Assembly: GCF_045679555.1 (NCBI RefSeq) | Contig: NC_092120.1 | Span: 9,785,805-9,849,804, forward strand | From: Salvelinus alpinus | Lineage: Eukaryota > Chordata > Actinopteri > Salmoniformes > Salmonidae | DNA: 64,000 nucleotides | Direction: 5' to 3' | Part shown: positions 23,001 through 38,000 of the stretch, in pieces | Numbering within the stretch: the stretch's first letter is position 1 | Layout: the number at the start of each line of letters is the position of its first letter | Notes under the pieces: generated by a model | The model's database searches: none | Told to the model about the DNA's origin: nothing | What the model saw: the letters and a program-made list of their open reading frames with translations, nothing else | Made by a program: the position numbers and the translations under genes

Positions 23001-26000
23001 ATGGAGTGTTTGAGGGGGGTCCTCAAGCGGTAAGGAAATAAATTGTCAAATTGATATTATTGAGATGCATAGGCTTACTACATAATGTTGTCATTGGTAA
23101 GTTTAGCCTAAATATCTAACCTTTTTGACAGGGCTCCCAGATTCCCAAGGCGAAGCCCACGAAGCAAGACCAAACCTTTCCGTGATCCTCGGCTCGGTGG
23201 GCTTGTGCGTAGTTTGGGCGGGTTTTTGTTTGGCCTATTCCTTGCCTCTGTGTACGGAATGACTGCACTGTTCATACAGAACCAAGGACTGTGGTATTGC
23301 GTGTATACCACGATCGCCATAGCTTTCCTCTCAGCATTTGGTATGGGCCTCTCCATCCGTGTGCGAGCGAATGTTATGCTAATGATGCCAATGCTGTGTT
23401 CAAGTGAGTAGCCTACATATGAAGATTGTTTTAACCATACCACAAAACAAATGGTATATGTGCTGTGCGTTGAAATGTACCCAGTCAAATCAACACTGGC
23501 AATATTTAGACAGGTAGCCCAATTATGATATTTTTTCCCCCCACTAATTGGTATTTTTAACAATCAGATTAGCTCTGAAAAAGATCTGCTGTGATTTATG
23601 TAAACACCAATTAGTGTGAAAAAATATCAGAATTGTGCATCCTTTCAAACAGAGAGACTGAAACGGGATTGCTGCAAACTGGATATAATGTTTCCCAGGC
23701 TGGTGTAGGCACTTACAGTAGAAGGGAAAGACCGCCATTTTCTACGAAACAGGTGGAGGTGCGTCCTCGTCATAGCCTACCTGCAAACAAATGATTAATT
23801 CAAACGGACCAATAAGCTCACAGTTTCAAAATCACATGGTTACCGTGGTGTTATGATACTGATGACTCGTCTTCCACAGATTGTTTGTTTACATTTCTTC
23901 CATTCTGGCTTGATGGGGGGGTAGTGTCGGGGACAACAATTGTTGACAACTAGCATTGTAGCTAAGCCTAACCCTTACCATTTTCCTAACCTGTTACATT
24001 AATTCACCTAACCTGCCACGTTAGTTATCATAACCTACTATGTAAACCATATGTGGCGACAAATCATCAGTATTACCACACATGGAATGGTCCACCAGAA
24101 TACCCCACAGAAGAAGAACATAATAGAGGCACAGGCACCTCCAACCTGTTTACATTTTTCCCACTTTGAAAAGAAACATTTACTAAAAATATAGCATTAT
24201 GTAGGCTATCTTTCAGAGAGGAGTCGTGAGCAGCTGGCGACGTTTCCTAGTAGCTCACCCACTAGCACAATCTCTTTAGGACAGTCAGTTCGGAGATGCC
24301 AGAAGGGCTGGTCCATATTCTTTCTAATTGGCCTGTCTAACTTTTTTTGTGCAAAATTATCATGATCTGGCTTATAATGAGAGTCTCAACTGAAAAAATG
24401 GGCCGTTGTGGGAGCCTTGAGGGAAACAAATGGGCTAGTGTGTTAGAAATGCCAGCACCGATTTCTGCCCCTGAGTTGACAAAAGCAGTGCAGAGGTAGA
24501 AGATGTGTAGGTAACTGCTGTTTAACTTGACAGGAAAATAAACTCAAGTTTTTAATCCCGGTGCTGAGCTAGTGTGTAGCAGCTAATTGCTGTAGGCTAT
24601 GTCATGTGTTTGTTCTAGAATGTTATGTATGTCCCTTATCGATGGGTGAATAAAGCTAAATCAGCCAAGGTGATAATGGCTGGAGTCATTTTTGCTTGTT
24701 TTTGCTTAGCCAAAGAACCCGACTATACGTTCATTCAGGGGTTAAAGTTTTCCATTAGTGTGACGGATTTCCATCATATGGATTCTAAGGTCATTTTTGA
24801 GATCAGTGTAGATCCTCAATAACTTGAATATGGATTCATATGGATCATTTCAAATGAATGTATTTGAATAAATTAGGGCAGATACAAATTAACAGTTGAA
24901 ACAGTTATTCAATGCATTGCATAGTAGTTAAGCCAATTTTCTATGCTATTTGTGATCCAGTTTGCTGATTTCCCATGGTCAGCCATCATAATTGGTTCTT
25001 GGCCCCCCCTTGGCCACCCCAGAAAAAAATCTGAGAAACGCCCCTGGGTGGAAGGAATGACCTACAATGCATTACTCAGTAGACCAACTTGTTCTGGGTA
25101 CCACTAACGCACCTTTTAATGAATTTCCTCACAGTGAAGGGCAAGAACTTCCTCCTGTTCCTCATCTTCTCCATGTTGGTCCAGGGCCCCATGACCAACA
25201 CCCTGGAAAACTTTGACCGTGCAGCGGACAGCGTGGTGTGTGGGGCCGAACTTGCCATGAACCAGACCCAGCAGCTGATGGAGCGAGCGGCTACACCTCT
25301 TCTCTGTGAGTCCAGCTGTTCCATAAAATCACACCACACAGCTGTAATTACACCCATTATACATGGTGTCTCAAATAGTTCACACTAGCTTTGTTTTCTC
25401 CATGGTCACTGAACTGGAAGGACATTGCAGGTGAAGACAATATGGTGGATGACTCCTTTTACAATACAATTTCTACACAATCTATCTGAGTGCTCTGCAA
25501 TGTCACACACCCTTATAAGCTCCTAATGTCCACTTGTTGCAGCTGTGCTGGGCAAGATAAAAGTGATCACCAAAAATGTCCACTCCGTGGCTGGGAGGGT
25601 ACAGAACTTAATCAAGGCCCTGACTGAGTCTGTCCGCCATGTAGGTATGTCTGTGGGCCATGCTTATACGAGCACTGTCATTACTTGAAGACATTGTTAG
25701 GACAGTTACTGTATCTAACAATTTAACTCTCCAAATGAAGCCTTCCATTGATTTCTGTGCCCTCTACCTCCTGTTACAGCTCGTTCCCTGAGAAACGTGT
25801 TACACTTCCTGGTTGGCATTGACGAGGTGTGTAATGACAAACTGGGCACCCCCTATAAGAAGTGTAACAAGCTGTTTGATGATGCCCGTGATGACTGCAT
25901 GGAGCTCCTGTCTGTGTTCAACTTCCTTTGTCACATTGTGGATGGGTTTCGCCCCCTCTGTGGTCTCGCTCGAGGTTGGTTGACATGTTGTTCCATCATA

Positions 26001-29000
26001 CAGTAGAATCACTATCCTCACTCACCCTTACTTCCGTCAGCTGTCAGTAGTAGAGGAAGGGTAGCTGTTTGTCATAGTGTCAGAGGGATAAATTATTGTC
26101 CACAAAGAAGCAGGATCAAATCGCAAGAGTAGGAACCTGAGAGGCTTTAGCACATATACAGCTGTATCAATAGAGCAAAGGAAATGTGAAAATGACATCA
26201 ATCACTGTGGAAGGTGTCTGTTGTTTAAAAATATGAAAATCTATGGTAGTGTTATAATTAGGTTGTCATATATGTCTTGTCATTGTCTCAGTCTTAGCTC
26301 AATGTTTCTCTTAAAGAGCCATTTTGATGAACAACTTTGTTAGGGCCTTGCCTCCTAACCATTACATATTTTATCTGAGATGTTTGTTCTCTGTTTTTAA
26401 GTCATTCCCAGCTAGCAAATTTGGTTCCTTAGCAGTTTTGAGAAAGTACGTTTTTGGTTTCCCATTGGTTGTGGGAACATAGCCATAAGTTTCCTTAGCG
26501 TTAAGGCTTTTCCTAAATGTTTTCTAAAAGTTTTCAAAAAACTTCACCTGTTCTGGGAACATACATTTTCAGGTTGCAGGGAGGTTCTGAGAAAGTTTTC
26601 CTATTGTTTCCTGAAAGTTTTCCTGGGAGGTTTTATTAACGAATGGAAATGATAGGTTATTTTAAGGTAATTAAATAACATTCGGAGAATGTTTCAATAA
26701 GACTTTTAATAACACTGCTAGCTTAGGTTTACTGTTTTGAACTCCATGCATAGATAGGACACATGGAAATTAATTTGCTTAGGCATTAATCATGCAAGCA
26801 CATTTGATTTTTATTGTGGCATGGTGTCAGTGAGATTCAAACCTATGATCTTCTGCTCTCTATTCATGGAATTAGTCCACTGCGTCACGAGGATGGAACT
26901 AGCATGCCAGGTTTTTTAACTAATGCAAAGCTGTTAATTTCTGTCAATTCAAACAGACCCTATTTTAAAGGAAACGAGCACTCATTAAGATCAGGTGTGG
27001 CCAACACACCTGAAAACACTGAACAAGATAGAGGATAGAGAGAGTTTTGTTGTTGCTGAGAATGGAATGTTTATGTTCTTTAAACGTTAATGTTTTCTTG
27101 TAGTTTTTATGGAAAGTTTTCTTAATGTCCTGAGAATGTTCTTAATGTTTAAATAGAACCATGAGGAAACCTGCAAAAAACATTATGCTGAAGTTCTGGA
27201 ATTGCCACAGAAGAACTTTGTTTCCTAACATTCTCTGAACATTCTGAGAAAATTATTTTAAATAGAACCATGAGGAAACCTGCAGAAAACATTATGCTGA
27301 AGTTCTTGAATTCACATAGAGGAACGTTGTTTCTTAATGTTCTCTGAACATTTGGAGAACATGACTTTAAATAGAACCATGAGGAAACCTGTAGAAAACC
27401 ATATGCTAAAATTACCACAGAAGAACATTGTTTCTTAACGTTCTCTGAACAATTTGAGAACATTACTTTAAGTAGAACCATGAAGAAACCTATAGGAAAT
27501 GTTATGGGAAGGTTGTATGCAAAATAACCATAGGATAACCACGCTCTCACCAAGCTCTAAGCAATATATTAAGGTTCTCAGAACATTATGTGCTAGCTGG
27601 GTTGTCAGTGGTTTAAAATCTTTTGAAACTCAGTTAAAATGTTCCCTTTTTTCGCACCCAAGCCTGTTTTTTTTTTTTTGATTTCGGTGAAAAAGTGCTG
27701 ACTATAAATATGTTAGCTCATGGAAAAATAGATCACCTGTCACGTTCCTGACCTTGTTTTCCTTTTGTATTGTTGTGTTTAGTGGGTCAGGACGTGAGCT
27801 GGGTGGGCAGTCTGTGTTTGTTCTATGTTAAGTGTCAGGTTTAATTGACCTTGTATGGCTCTCAATCAGAGGCAGGTGTTTTCGTTTTCCTCTGATTGAG
27901 AGACATACATAGGGAGGTTGTTTCACATTGTTTGTCGTGGGTGGTTGTCTCCTGTGTCAGTATGTTACGCCACACGGGACTGTTCCGGTTTTTGTTAGTT
28001 AGTTCGTTCGTTTTATGTAGTCTGTTTTCCTGGTTCATGCGTTCTTCACGTTGTATGTAAGTTCGTGTCCAGGTCTGTCTACATTCGTTTATTTGTTTTG
28101 TAATTATTCAAGTGTTTGTCGTGTTTTTCCGTTTTGTCTATTAAATCAATATGTATTCACAACCCGCTGCATTTTGGTCAAATCCCTGCTACTCCTCTTC
28201 GGATGAGGAGAAGGAGGAAGCCCGTTACATCACCCATTGTTGTGAGGTTGACATCAGTGTAGAGGTACAGCACAGCCCTCCTCTCTAGCAGCTCTGCGGT
28301 GCGCTGTGTTATTCTTTAGCCTAGGAGGGCAGGGTAACTTAGGGGCCAAGGCCTTGTCAAAACCCTCCAGCCCCACGCCGCTCTCAGGTTTCCTCTCACA
28401 TTTCCCAGGAGGAGCGCAGCCGTGAGTCACCCTTCGTCCCTCTGCCTCCCCCTCCATCCATCTGCCTCCCCCCTCCGTCCTTCTGCCTCCCCCCTCTATC
28501 CATCTGCCTCCCATGTTTTCTTTTCACATGAATTATTGTTTCATATCCACCGCTGCTCTCGGGCCAGCCAGGAGCCAGCCGGGGCACTGGTGACTTTTTA
28601 ATCCAAACATGACCCGAGGGCCAGAGATAGGAGGAAGAGAAAGAAAAGATAAAACACACTTCCTGGCCCTTGGGAGATCTAGAATGCTGCTCTCAGCATA
28701 AAGTGAATGGTGGCATTTCACTTTCTAAACTATGGGTCATAAATCCTATATAGTGCTGTCTTATAAACCTGACATGACACTTGGGTTTACTTTTAATGAC
28801 CGTTCACAATGGTTTTATGAGACAATGAATAGAGCCTGTGATGCAGAGATGCATTTGTCACGTAAATTAGCTAGAGGTTATGTCATTGTAGGTATGAGGA
28901 CAGTAATTCTCAATACATTCCTCTCATTTCAGTTGGTCAGCTGTTTTGCATCATCCCTTCTTACATTGTTGGCCACATGAAGACAAAGATTGCTGCCCGT

Positions 29001-32000
29001 AAGTAAAGTGCAGAGGTACAAAAACATTGCCCTCATAATAGTTTCAACTACTTCTCTATTCAAAGGTAGAACATTCTTTAATACCATCATTCTACTGTAA
29101 CTCCTTTTTGATGGCCATTCTAAACAGTCACAAATGCACAGTGGCACATTCTGGTGCATGTCTCTTTGCTCTCTTCTAGCAACCATAGCAGCTTTCGAGA
29201 AGATGAAGAAGGAGTTTGAGTTCAACATATCGGCCTCTATGCACTTTGACATGAATGTGAACAGCAGTCAGTCGCTGCAGCAGGTGTCACAGGATATGAT
29301 GGAGGAAGTGTCGGTGGAGCTGGGACGTTTCCAGGAAGTGATGGGGCTAGTAGCCTACATAGGCCTCTTCCTTCTGCTGCTAATGTACCTACAGTGAGTC
29401 TATATTCATTCATATGGGTCATGCAAACAAAGTTTGACAAGGAGCGGTATACTCTATACCAGGGTTTCCCCCCTCTGGTCCTGGGGCCCCCTCAGCTGTA
29501 TAGTCCAATAAACAAAACTTGCATCCGGGGGGACCCCAGGACCGATTTTGGGAAACCCTGCTCTATACTGTGTTTGTGTGTGTGTGTGTGTGTGTGTTTT
29601 AAAGGGCTGTCCTGTACAAACACAAGTACCTGCACCAGGATGACTTTGACAACACTTACATCACAGAGCAGTTTGAGGAGCTCGACCAGAGATTGGCTAG
29701 TGAGGGAAAAAACCCTGTCCTACCGCTCAGCCAGAGAGAGGCCCGCACCTACATCAGACCATGTGAGTGGAGCAGGAAGAGAGGGAATGCACAGGAAAGA
29801 GGAGAAGATAAGATAAATGGATTGTAGGGAGGAAGCAGTGTGGGTGTTGAGAGAAAAGGTATGAAGCGAAAGGATATAGAGAAGTTAGAAAATGAGAGAG
29901 AACAACAACAACATAAATGTCTAGAAAGGTGAAAGAGAAAGTCAGTGTAACATTGATGTCATGGCAGTGAAAACACCCACCTAACCTCCCCTTTCCCATT
30001 TCTGTCCTCTAGTCTCAGTGTACCTGACGGCCAGGGAGCGGCAGACGGCTGCCCTCAGCGCAGTGTCCATTCTCAGGCACATAGCCATGGGATGCCTGGT
30101 GGTGGCGCTGGACCTGGTGGTCTTCTGGATGTTTGACCTGGTGCACCACCAAGCCCAGGGGGACATCGTAGCCAGAGGTGAGACAGTCTGGCTCCAGGGA
30201 AATAAATAGATGATGTTCAGTTCAACGTTATTTACTGTAATAAATACATTGGAAATCTTACTAGCCACCCCACCCATCAGTGTACTCACAGGTGCATGGT
30301 TAAAAACAGAAATAGACGAGAGGTATAATGTCTGCATTCGTTATTGCTTCCAAAAATGATGTTTACCTGAATGAAACCAGAAACACTGCAAACAAACCAA
30401 GTCTTAAGCTATTTTATTTGTACACATTTTGTTTGGGCTGATATTTTGGACTTAGTTTTTTTAGACATAATGAACAGTTTATTTTATGAGAGAAAGTGGT
30501 TGTTTGGTGTGATGAGTAACCTTGCCTGAAACCTGAGACTTGTCCTGAACATCACTTTACTCCATTCTATTTAGTACAATCAAGGAATTAAACTGGACAT
30601 CAGTTTCCAATGAAATACTATAGTACAGATTATTCTAATGAAATTGTATATCAAACCATATTTGGAACGAACAACATCATCCAAGACATTGTTCTCTCTT
30701 TCTGCTCTCTCTAGCACCCATCGTAGTGGCGGTGGAAGTAAATGGCACAGGCTATGCCTCGGACATCTTCAAGGACATAGTGGCTGCCTTCGCCATTCTA
30801 CAGAAGGGCAACATCACTGTTCTCAGCAAGAAGTGTCTGATGGAGCCTTCAGAGCCAGACCACTCAGGATATATGCTCATAGGTAACACCTAGACTAGTA
30901 TTATTTAGTATTTACTAGGATCCCCAGCTGCTACCAAGGCACTTGACCATATGACTGGGCAGTAGTCCAGGTGTGATAAAACTAGGGCCTGTAGGACTTG
31001 TTTTGTTGATAATGATGTCCGAAATCAGAGCAGAGCTTTATCAGACATCTCCCCATCGTTGCATCAATATGTTTTGACCATTTCAGTTTACAATCTAGGG
31101 TTAGACCAAGCAGTTTAGTCTCCTCAACTTGCTCAATTGTTCATTAAAAGATTTAGATTAGGTTTAGGGTTTAGCGCAGGGGTTCCCAAACCTGACAATT
31201 CTGGTGACCCCAAGCCATGTGAAAAAATGTATACAATTTACAGCCAATGTTTACTTTTTGTGGGGGGGGGCTAAGGCAGTGAAATTAAAAACATTCTAAC
31301 AGTTTTTCTGATTGTCTTCTCAACTCACCATCACATACTTTTAATGTAGAGCAGTCAGTTGCAAATTAGTCTGACATAATGTCCCTTATCTCACCACCAC
31401 TAATGAGATGGGTGTGCTTGATTCATGTTGCATCGGAGCTTCTCAAAGTCAGGGGGCGTGGTCGACCTGGATCGATATTTGGTTTTAATGCAGAAGAGAG
31501 CACTGAATCCAGCTTCACACAGATATAAACTGGCGAAGGGTAGCCTACCATGAGTTTTATGGTGCTTTCAAGACAACTGGGAACTCTGAAAAATACAAGT
31601 TAAAATCATGACGACAGTGATCTTCAGGACAGAAAGTCAGAGGTCTAGAAAGAGGCCTGAGTTCCTTAGTTGGAATTCTGAGTTGGATGACCGTTCAAAA
31701 CTATTTTTCCCAGTCTGAGCTAATTTCTTTCCGAGTTCCCAGTTGCCTTGAGCGCACGGAAGTCAGAGATTTCTGAGTTCCCAGTTGTTTTGAACGTGGC
31801 ATTAATGCTCAGAGGGAGACAGCAGGGTATTGCCTTTGAGTCAAGAACCAAAACTTCTCCGTAGTGACCCGTGAATGCATTGTCTGCAGTATTTGGTCAC
31901 ATGACAGCTATGTCAGCTGTTCAATTTCACTTACCGGCATGTGAACTGAGCCAGGATCACATTCAAATGCATTGGGATGTAGGTCCGTCCCAAAGTGCTC

Positions 32001-35000
32001 ATCCAAGCATTGGAGGTGAGCAGTTATCACTTGTGTGGGACACTTACTGATGATGCTGTTTTCTGTTATTTTCTTTTCATTACACAGAAAGTCAATCAAG
32101 TCTGTTTTTTTTGTTTTTATATCCATTGTGAATGACAACAGTTCCTCTCTCAATGCACATTTTTTCCCCCAACACTCCCCCTTTATAACCACCAAGCCTC
32201 GATGTGAAACATTGCCATGCTCTGATCACATATCTCCACATAGTTTTGCGAACAGGCGTGGGCTCAGTGGATGTGGTTTGATGTAGTTAACCATTTATGT
32301 TACCTGCTGCAGTATATCTCGAGTTCTATGCTCAGCTCTTTTGCCACCAGTTGCTCTCGGTGTATCATACAATGCGTCCATATTGCAAAGGGAGACACAT
32401 TCATAACTAGAGTGCAGAGGCCTGCCCGCTGTCCCGTGATAGATGGAGCTATATCTGTGTAAAAGTCCACCATTCGATCCCATATGGAATCTGTTCGTCG
32501 TCAATATAGCCACGCAGCACACTCAACATCCCATATGTCGTTTCATACTTGGGAATCGTGAGACAGAACAATATGTCCTTGTAAATAGCATCCCCCTACA
32601 TGTATAGCAAACAAAAGTTAATGCATAGGCATCTCGGCCCTAACAGCTGACGTCCATTTGGAGAGGATAAGCTTGGAAGTTTGAGTCATTCAGTCAGTTT
32701 CCTCTTGATTGCTAGCAATAGCATACATTCTTTGTTTAACAGTGTTATCTGACAAAGGTATTGAAGTGAGTTTCTGTGCCTCTGCCTCCCAACACATTGT
32801 TTTCACCATATCAATTGCAGCCGGTAATATCAAAGTCTCTCCTAGCCATTCACCATGGGAATGATTCAAGTGCACCGGTCAAGTGCGGCCTTTTCCCATG
32901 ATCTAAGAGCGCTCTCTGGTTTCATTTTAGATTTTAGATTTGAATAATTTATATATAAAGGTATATATTTAGATTTTGAGGGGATTTTGGAAATTCTCCC
33001 GCAACCCCATTTTCATATCAGGCGACCTCTAGTTTGGGAACCACTGTTTTGGCAAATTATTTGTTCCAAGTACAATGCTTTTAGGTTTTGATATATTTAG
33101 GATTAGCTTATTACTAGCCACCAATTCTAAAACTGACTTCAGATCTTTATAAGTTGCAGTGATTTCACTTGCTGTGGTAGTTGACGTGTATAATGTTGAG
33201 TCAACAGCGTACATGGATGCACTGACTTTATTAGGGCTAGTGGTAGGTCATTAGTAAAAATATAAAAAGTAAGGGGCCAACACAGCTACCTTGGTGTATG
33301 CCTAAATCTACTTGGTATTCAACCAGGCCTGCTGTTTTCAACTCTCTAGAGACAGCAGGAGAGTTAGAGATACTCTGAATCATCGGCTATGAAAAGCCAA
33401 CTGACATTTACTACCGAGGTGCTGACCTGTTGCACCCTCGACAACCACTGTGATTATTATTATTTGACCCTGCTGGTCATCTATGAACATTTGAACATCT
33501 TGGCCTTGTTCTGTTATAATCTCCATCCGGCACAGTCAGAAGAGGACTGGCCACCCCTCATAGCCTGGTTCCTCTCTTGGTTTCTTCCTAGGTTCTGGCC
33601 TTTCTAAGGAGGTTTTCCTAGCCACCGTGCTTCTACACCTGCATTGCTTGTTGTTTGGGGTTTTAGGCTGGGTTTCTGTACAGCACTTTGTGACATCAGC
33701 TGATGTAAGAAGGGCTTTATAAATGCATTTTATTGATTGATTGGTTTAAGTTAGAGAAGCATCCATTAAAGAACACCCTCTGCGTTCTGTTAGGTATGTA
33801 ACTCTCAATCCACAATATGGCAGAGGATGTAAACTCATAAAACATGTGTTTTTGCAGCAGACTATGATCGATAATGTCTAAAGCTGCACTGAAGTCTAAC
33901 AAAACAGCTCCCACAATCTTCTTATTATCAATTTCTTTCAGCCAATCATCAGCCATTTGTGTCAGTGCCGTACATGTTGAGTGCCCTTCCCTATAAGCGT
34001 GCTGAAAGTCAGTTGTTAATTTGTTTACTGTGAAAAAGCATTGTATCTGGTCAAACACTATTTTTTTCCAAAGGTTTACTAAGGGTCAGTAGCAGGATTG
34101 GTTGGCTGTTTGAATCAGTAAAAGGTGCTTTGCTATTCTTAGGTAGTGGAATGAATTTTGCTTCCCTCCAGGCCTGAGGGCACACTTTCCCGTAGGCTTA
34201 GATTGAAGAGATGGCAAGTAGGAGTGGCAATATAGTCAACTACCATTTTACTGAGTTACAGTTCATATAAGTAAATCAGTCAATTGAAATAAATGTATTA
34301 GGCCCTAATCTATGGATTTCACATGACTGGGCAGGGGTGCAGCCATGGGTGGGCCTGGGAGGGCATAGGCCCACCTACTTCGGAGCCAGGCCCACCCAAT
34401 GGGGATCCAGGCCCAGCCAATCAAAATGAGTTTTTCCCCACAAAAGGGCTATATTATAGGCAAAAATACTCCTCAGTATCATCAGCTCTCCGGGTGACTG
34501 ATCTCAGAAAATCCCGCAGGTGAAGAAGCCGGATGTGGAGGTCGTGGACTGGCGTTGTTACACGTGGTTTGCGGTTGTGAGGCCGGTTGGATGTACTGCC
34601 AAATTCTCTAAAACGACGTTGGAGGCGGCTTATGGTAGAGAAATTAACATTCAATTATCTGGCAACAGCTCTGGGAAACATTCCAGCAGTCAGCATTTCA
34701 ATTGTATGCTCCCTCAAAACTTGAGACATCTATGGCATTGTGTTGTGTGACAAAACTGCACATCTTAGAGTGGCCTTTTATTGTGCCCAGCACAAGATGC
34801 ACCTGTGTAATGATCATGCTGTTTAATCAGCTTCTTGACATGCCACACCTGTCAGGTGGATGGATTATCTTGGCAAAGGAGAAATGCTCACTAACAGGGA
34901 TTTAAACAAATGTGTGCATAAAATGTGAGAGAAATAATTTTTTGGTGCATATGGAAAATATCTGGGATCTTTTATTTCAGCTCATGAAACACGGCACAAA

Positions 35001-38000
35001 CACTTTACATGTTGCGTTTATATTTTTGTTCAGTAAATATATTTTGGGGGGACTTTTAACCTTAAAATATCTGGTAGAACTTGCCCCTAACATTAACTGC
35101 CAAAATAATGGAAACGCTTGAGTAAATGGGGGATACAAAGTATATTGAAAGCAGATGCTTAAGCAATTAATGTTAAGTAATTAACATCCCATCATGCTTA
35201 GGGTCATGTATAAAATTATTTTGGCCATTATTTTTGCTACCATGGCTATGATCCCATAGGATGACAATGCTCCCATCCACAGGGCGATAGTGGTCACAAG
35301 ATCTCAACCCAATTGAACCCTCATGGAAGTGATTCTGGAGCGGTGCCTGAGAACGCGTTTTCTATTATCAATAAAACACCAAATGATGGAATTTCTCGTG
35401 GAAGAATGGTGTCTCATCCCTCCGATAGAGCTCCAGACACAACAATCTATGCCAAGGTGCATTGAAGCTGTTCTGGCTCGTGGTGGCCCAACTCCCTATT
35501 AAGAGGCTTTATGTTGGTGTTTCCTTTATTTTGGCAGTTATCTATATCTAGCTCTTGGCCTAGGGATATGGAGTAAATTCTACAGGGTCTCTGTAATGGA
35601 CAATTGTTGTGAAAGGAAATATATATTTTTGCTAAGACACTGACACCCAGTGGCCAAAATAACCTGTTCGCTTTGCTTCCTCTCTTATCACAGGATTCCT
35701 CTATGGACTCTCCTTGTTCATTGTGTTCGCTGGAAGCTACGTCAAGCGGTTAAGGAGGCTCGTGTGTGCCAGGTACCACCCGAAACGAGAACGGGTACGT
35801 TATTACTCAGTCACACCTCTCTCCTTATCTGTCCAGTCCCAAACCCCCTCCTCTAGTCCTTACCACTTTTGTGTTTGCTGATCTGAGGGAACCAGGTAGG
35901 TGTAGTAATAGATGGATACCTTTCCAGTGGACTTAGCTGTTTCTTCCATCTATCCATTTTCTTTAGATCTGCAAACACTGGCGAGTTAGGGGCTGTCAGT
36001 TACATAAAAACTACACTGAAATAAAAAGATCCACAGATAGATTTGTTCACAATAGCCACTTCAGGTTGTGGTTTTTGGGCAGGCACAATAGAACTTGTTC
36101 TGCAGTAGTCTGCTGGTCTGGGAGTCTAAGAGGAATGTGAACCATGCATAGAATTGAAACAATGCCAAGACTTCAGGGGAACAGGCAGGTCAGCACTGCA
36201 CTGCAATACAGATGTGCTTATCTTGATTTCAGGACAAAAGAACAGACAGAAATTGAATGCTGGTCTTATATAGTGGCGGTCTTTGTCATTGTTTGTATAC
36301 TAGTAGTGGCACGGTTAGCATCACACTCAGCCATGATCTATTACAAACTGGTGTGACAGGGAAGGTGTTGCATCATTCTAATGCCAGTGTTCATACACTT
36401 TGCCAGCAGCTTCAGGTTTAGTGTCACTACATTTTATACTAGACTGTTGGATCAGATGGAATTGAAACCATGTACAGAATGTTGAGCATCGACACCGGGT
36501 CTGCGTAACGTAACTTAGTCTGTGTGCACACAACTCGATCTACAGGTAACTGCCAAAATAAAGGAAACACCAACATAAAGTGTCTTAATAGAGCGCGAGG
36601 CCACCAGAACAGCTTCAATGCACCTTGGCATAGATTCTACAAGTGTCTGGAACTCTATCTTTTGGAGGGATGCGACAACATTCTTCCATGAGAAATTCCA
36701 TAATTTGGGGTTTTGTTAAAACTTCTTAGCGATAGGGTCTAGTTTCCTGAATTTCCGCCTGACGGGCGTGCCCAAAGTAAACTGCCTGTTACTCAGGTCC
36801 AGAAGCCAGGATATGCATATAATTGGTAGCATTGGATAGAAAACACTTTGAAGTTTCAAAAACTGTTAAAATAATATCCGAGACTATAACAGAATTGATA
36901 TGGCAAGCAAAAATCCGAAGAAAAACCAACCAGATTTTTTTTTAGGTCCCAGGCTCTTACAATGGAAGCTATGGATCCTATGTAATTCCGGCTCCCAGAT
37001 TGCAATTCTTATGGCTTCCAGTAGATGTCAACAGTCATTATTCAAGGTTTCAGGCTTGTTTTTTGAAAAACTAGCAAGAATTTGGAGTTTTGGTGAAGAG
37101 CGCACCAGAACAATATCAGTCTTTTCGGCGCGTGAGGAAGAGGGCGAGCGCTTACTAATTTTACTTTCCTATTGAACATGCTACTTTCCGTAGGAAATAT
37201 TATAGTTTATTTACATTTTAGAGCACCTGAGGATTAAATAGAAATGTCGTTTGACTTGTTTAGACGAAGTTTAGCGATAGCTTTTTGGACTCCTTTGTCT
37301 GCATGTTGAACGAGTGGATTACTGAAATTGAAGGCGCCAACTAAACAGACTTTTTGGGATATAAAGAAGGATTTTATCTAACGAAACGACCATTCATGTT
37401 GTAGCTGGGACCCTTGGGATTGCAAACAGAGAAAGATCTTCAAAAGTAAGTGATTTATTTCATCGCTATTTGTGATTTTATGAAGCCTGTGCTGGTTGAA
37501 AAATATGTTGTGTGGTGCCATCCTCAGACAATCGCATGGTATGCTTTCGCTGTAAAGCCTATTGTAAATCGGACAACGATTTAGTTAGATTAACAAGAAT
37601 TAGATTAACAAGAATTTACGCTTTTAAATGATATTAGATACTTGTAAGTTCATGAATGTTTAATATTACGATTATTTATTTGAATTAAACGCCCTCCAAT
37701 TTCTCCAGATGTTGTCGACTGGTGTACCACTAGCGGAATGCCTATCCCTAAGATTAATGGTGGTGGGAAACGCTGTCTTTAAGCCTCGTTCACATTACCC
37801 ATAAGCACTCCGTTACGTTGCGCCGGATGTCATGCATTTCAATGGAGACGTCCACAACGGAGTGCAAATGCAATGCCCCCTTGCGGTTGAAGGCTCCATT
37901 GCAGGACGGACAACGCACACTTTGAAATGTTTGCATACTTTGACAATTTTCAAATTTTGCGTCATCTTCAGTCCAGCCAGAGTCCGTCGAAGAACAGGAA

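Larger units (their letters stand above)
30890..34236 (-). mobile_element. LINE (L2/CR1-like clade) remnant, interrupted by two insertions
   Basis: Minus-strand reverse transcriptase pieces are visible at 33717-34058 ([39 protein letters not shown]) and 33029-33214 (DSTLYTS catalytic-box remnant). The element's 3' end reaches about 30905 (TTTACTAGGATCCCCAGCTG). It is 5' truncated near 34236 and split by a hAT copy (31177-33046) and a SINE (33343-33744). The frame is broken and the YADD-type motif is altered. It lies antisense in DCST2 intron 10. Confidence 0.8.

Noticed and set aside
23108-23563. 151-residue minus-strand open frame overlapping DCST2 exon 2
   Set aside because: Antisense to a well-supported DCST2 exon; no family features.
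25076-26021. Minus-strand frames at 25076-25357 and 25800-26021
   Set aside because: Antisense shadows of DCST2 exons 3 and 5.
31908-32522. Host zinc-finger/ZBED-like gene
   Set aside because: The fragments are bounded by hAT terminal repeats and are broken; best explained as a dead transposon.
36900-37175. 91-residue open frame
   Set aside because: Lies in a high-copy salmonid repeat and shows no protein-family feature.
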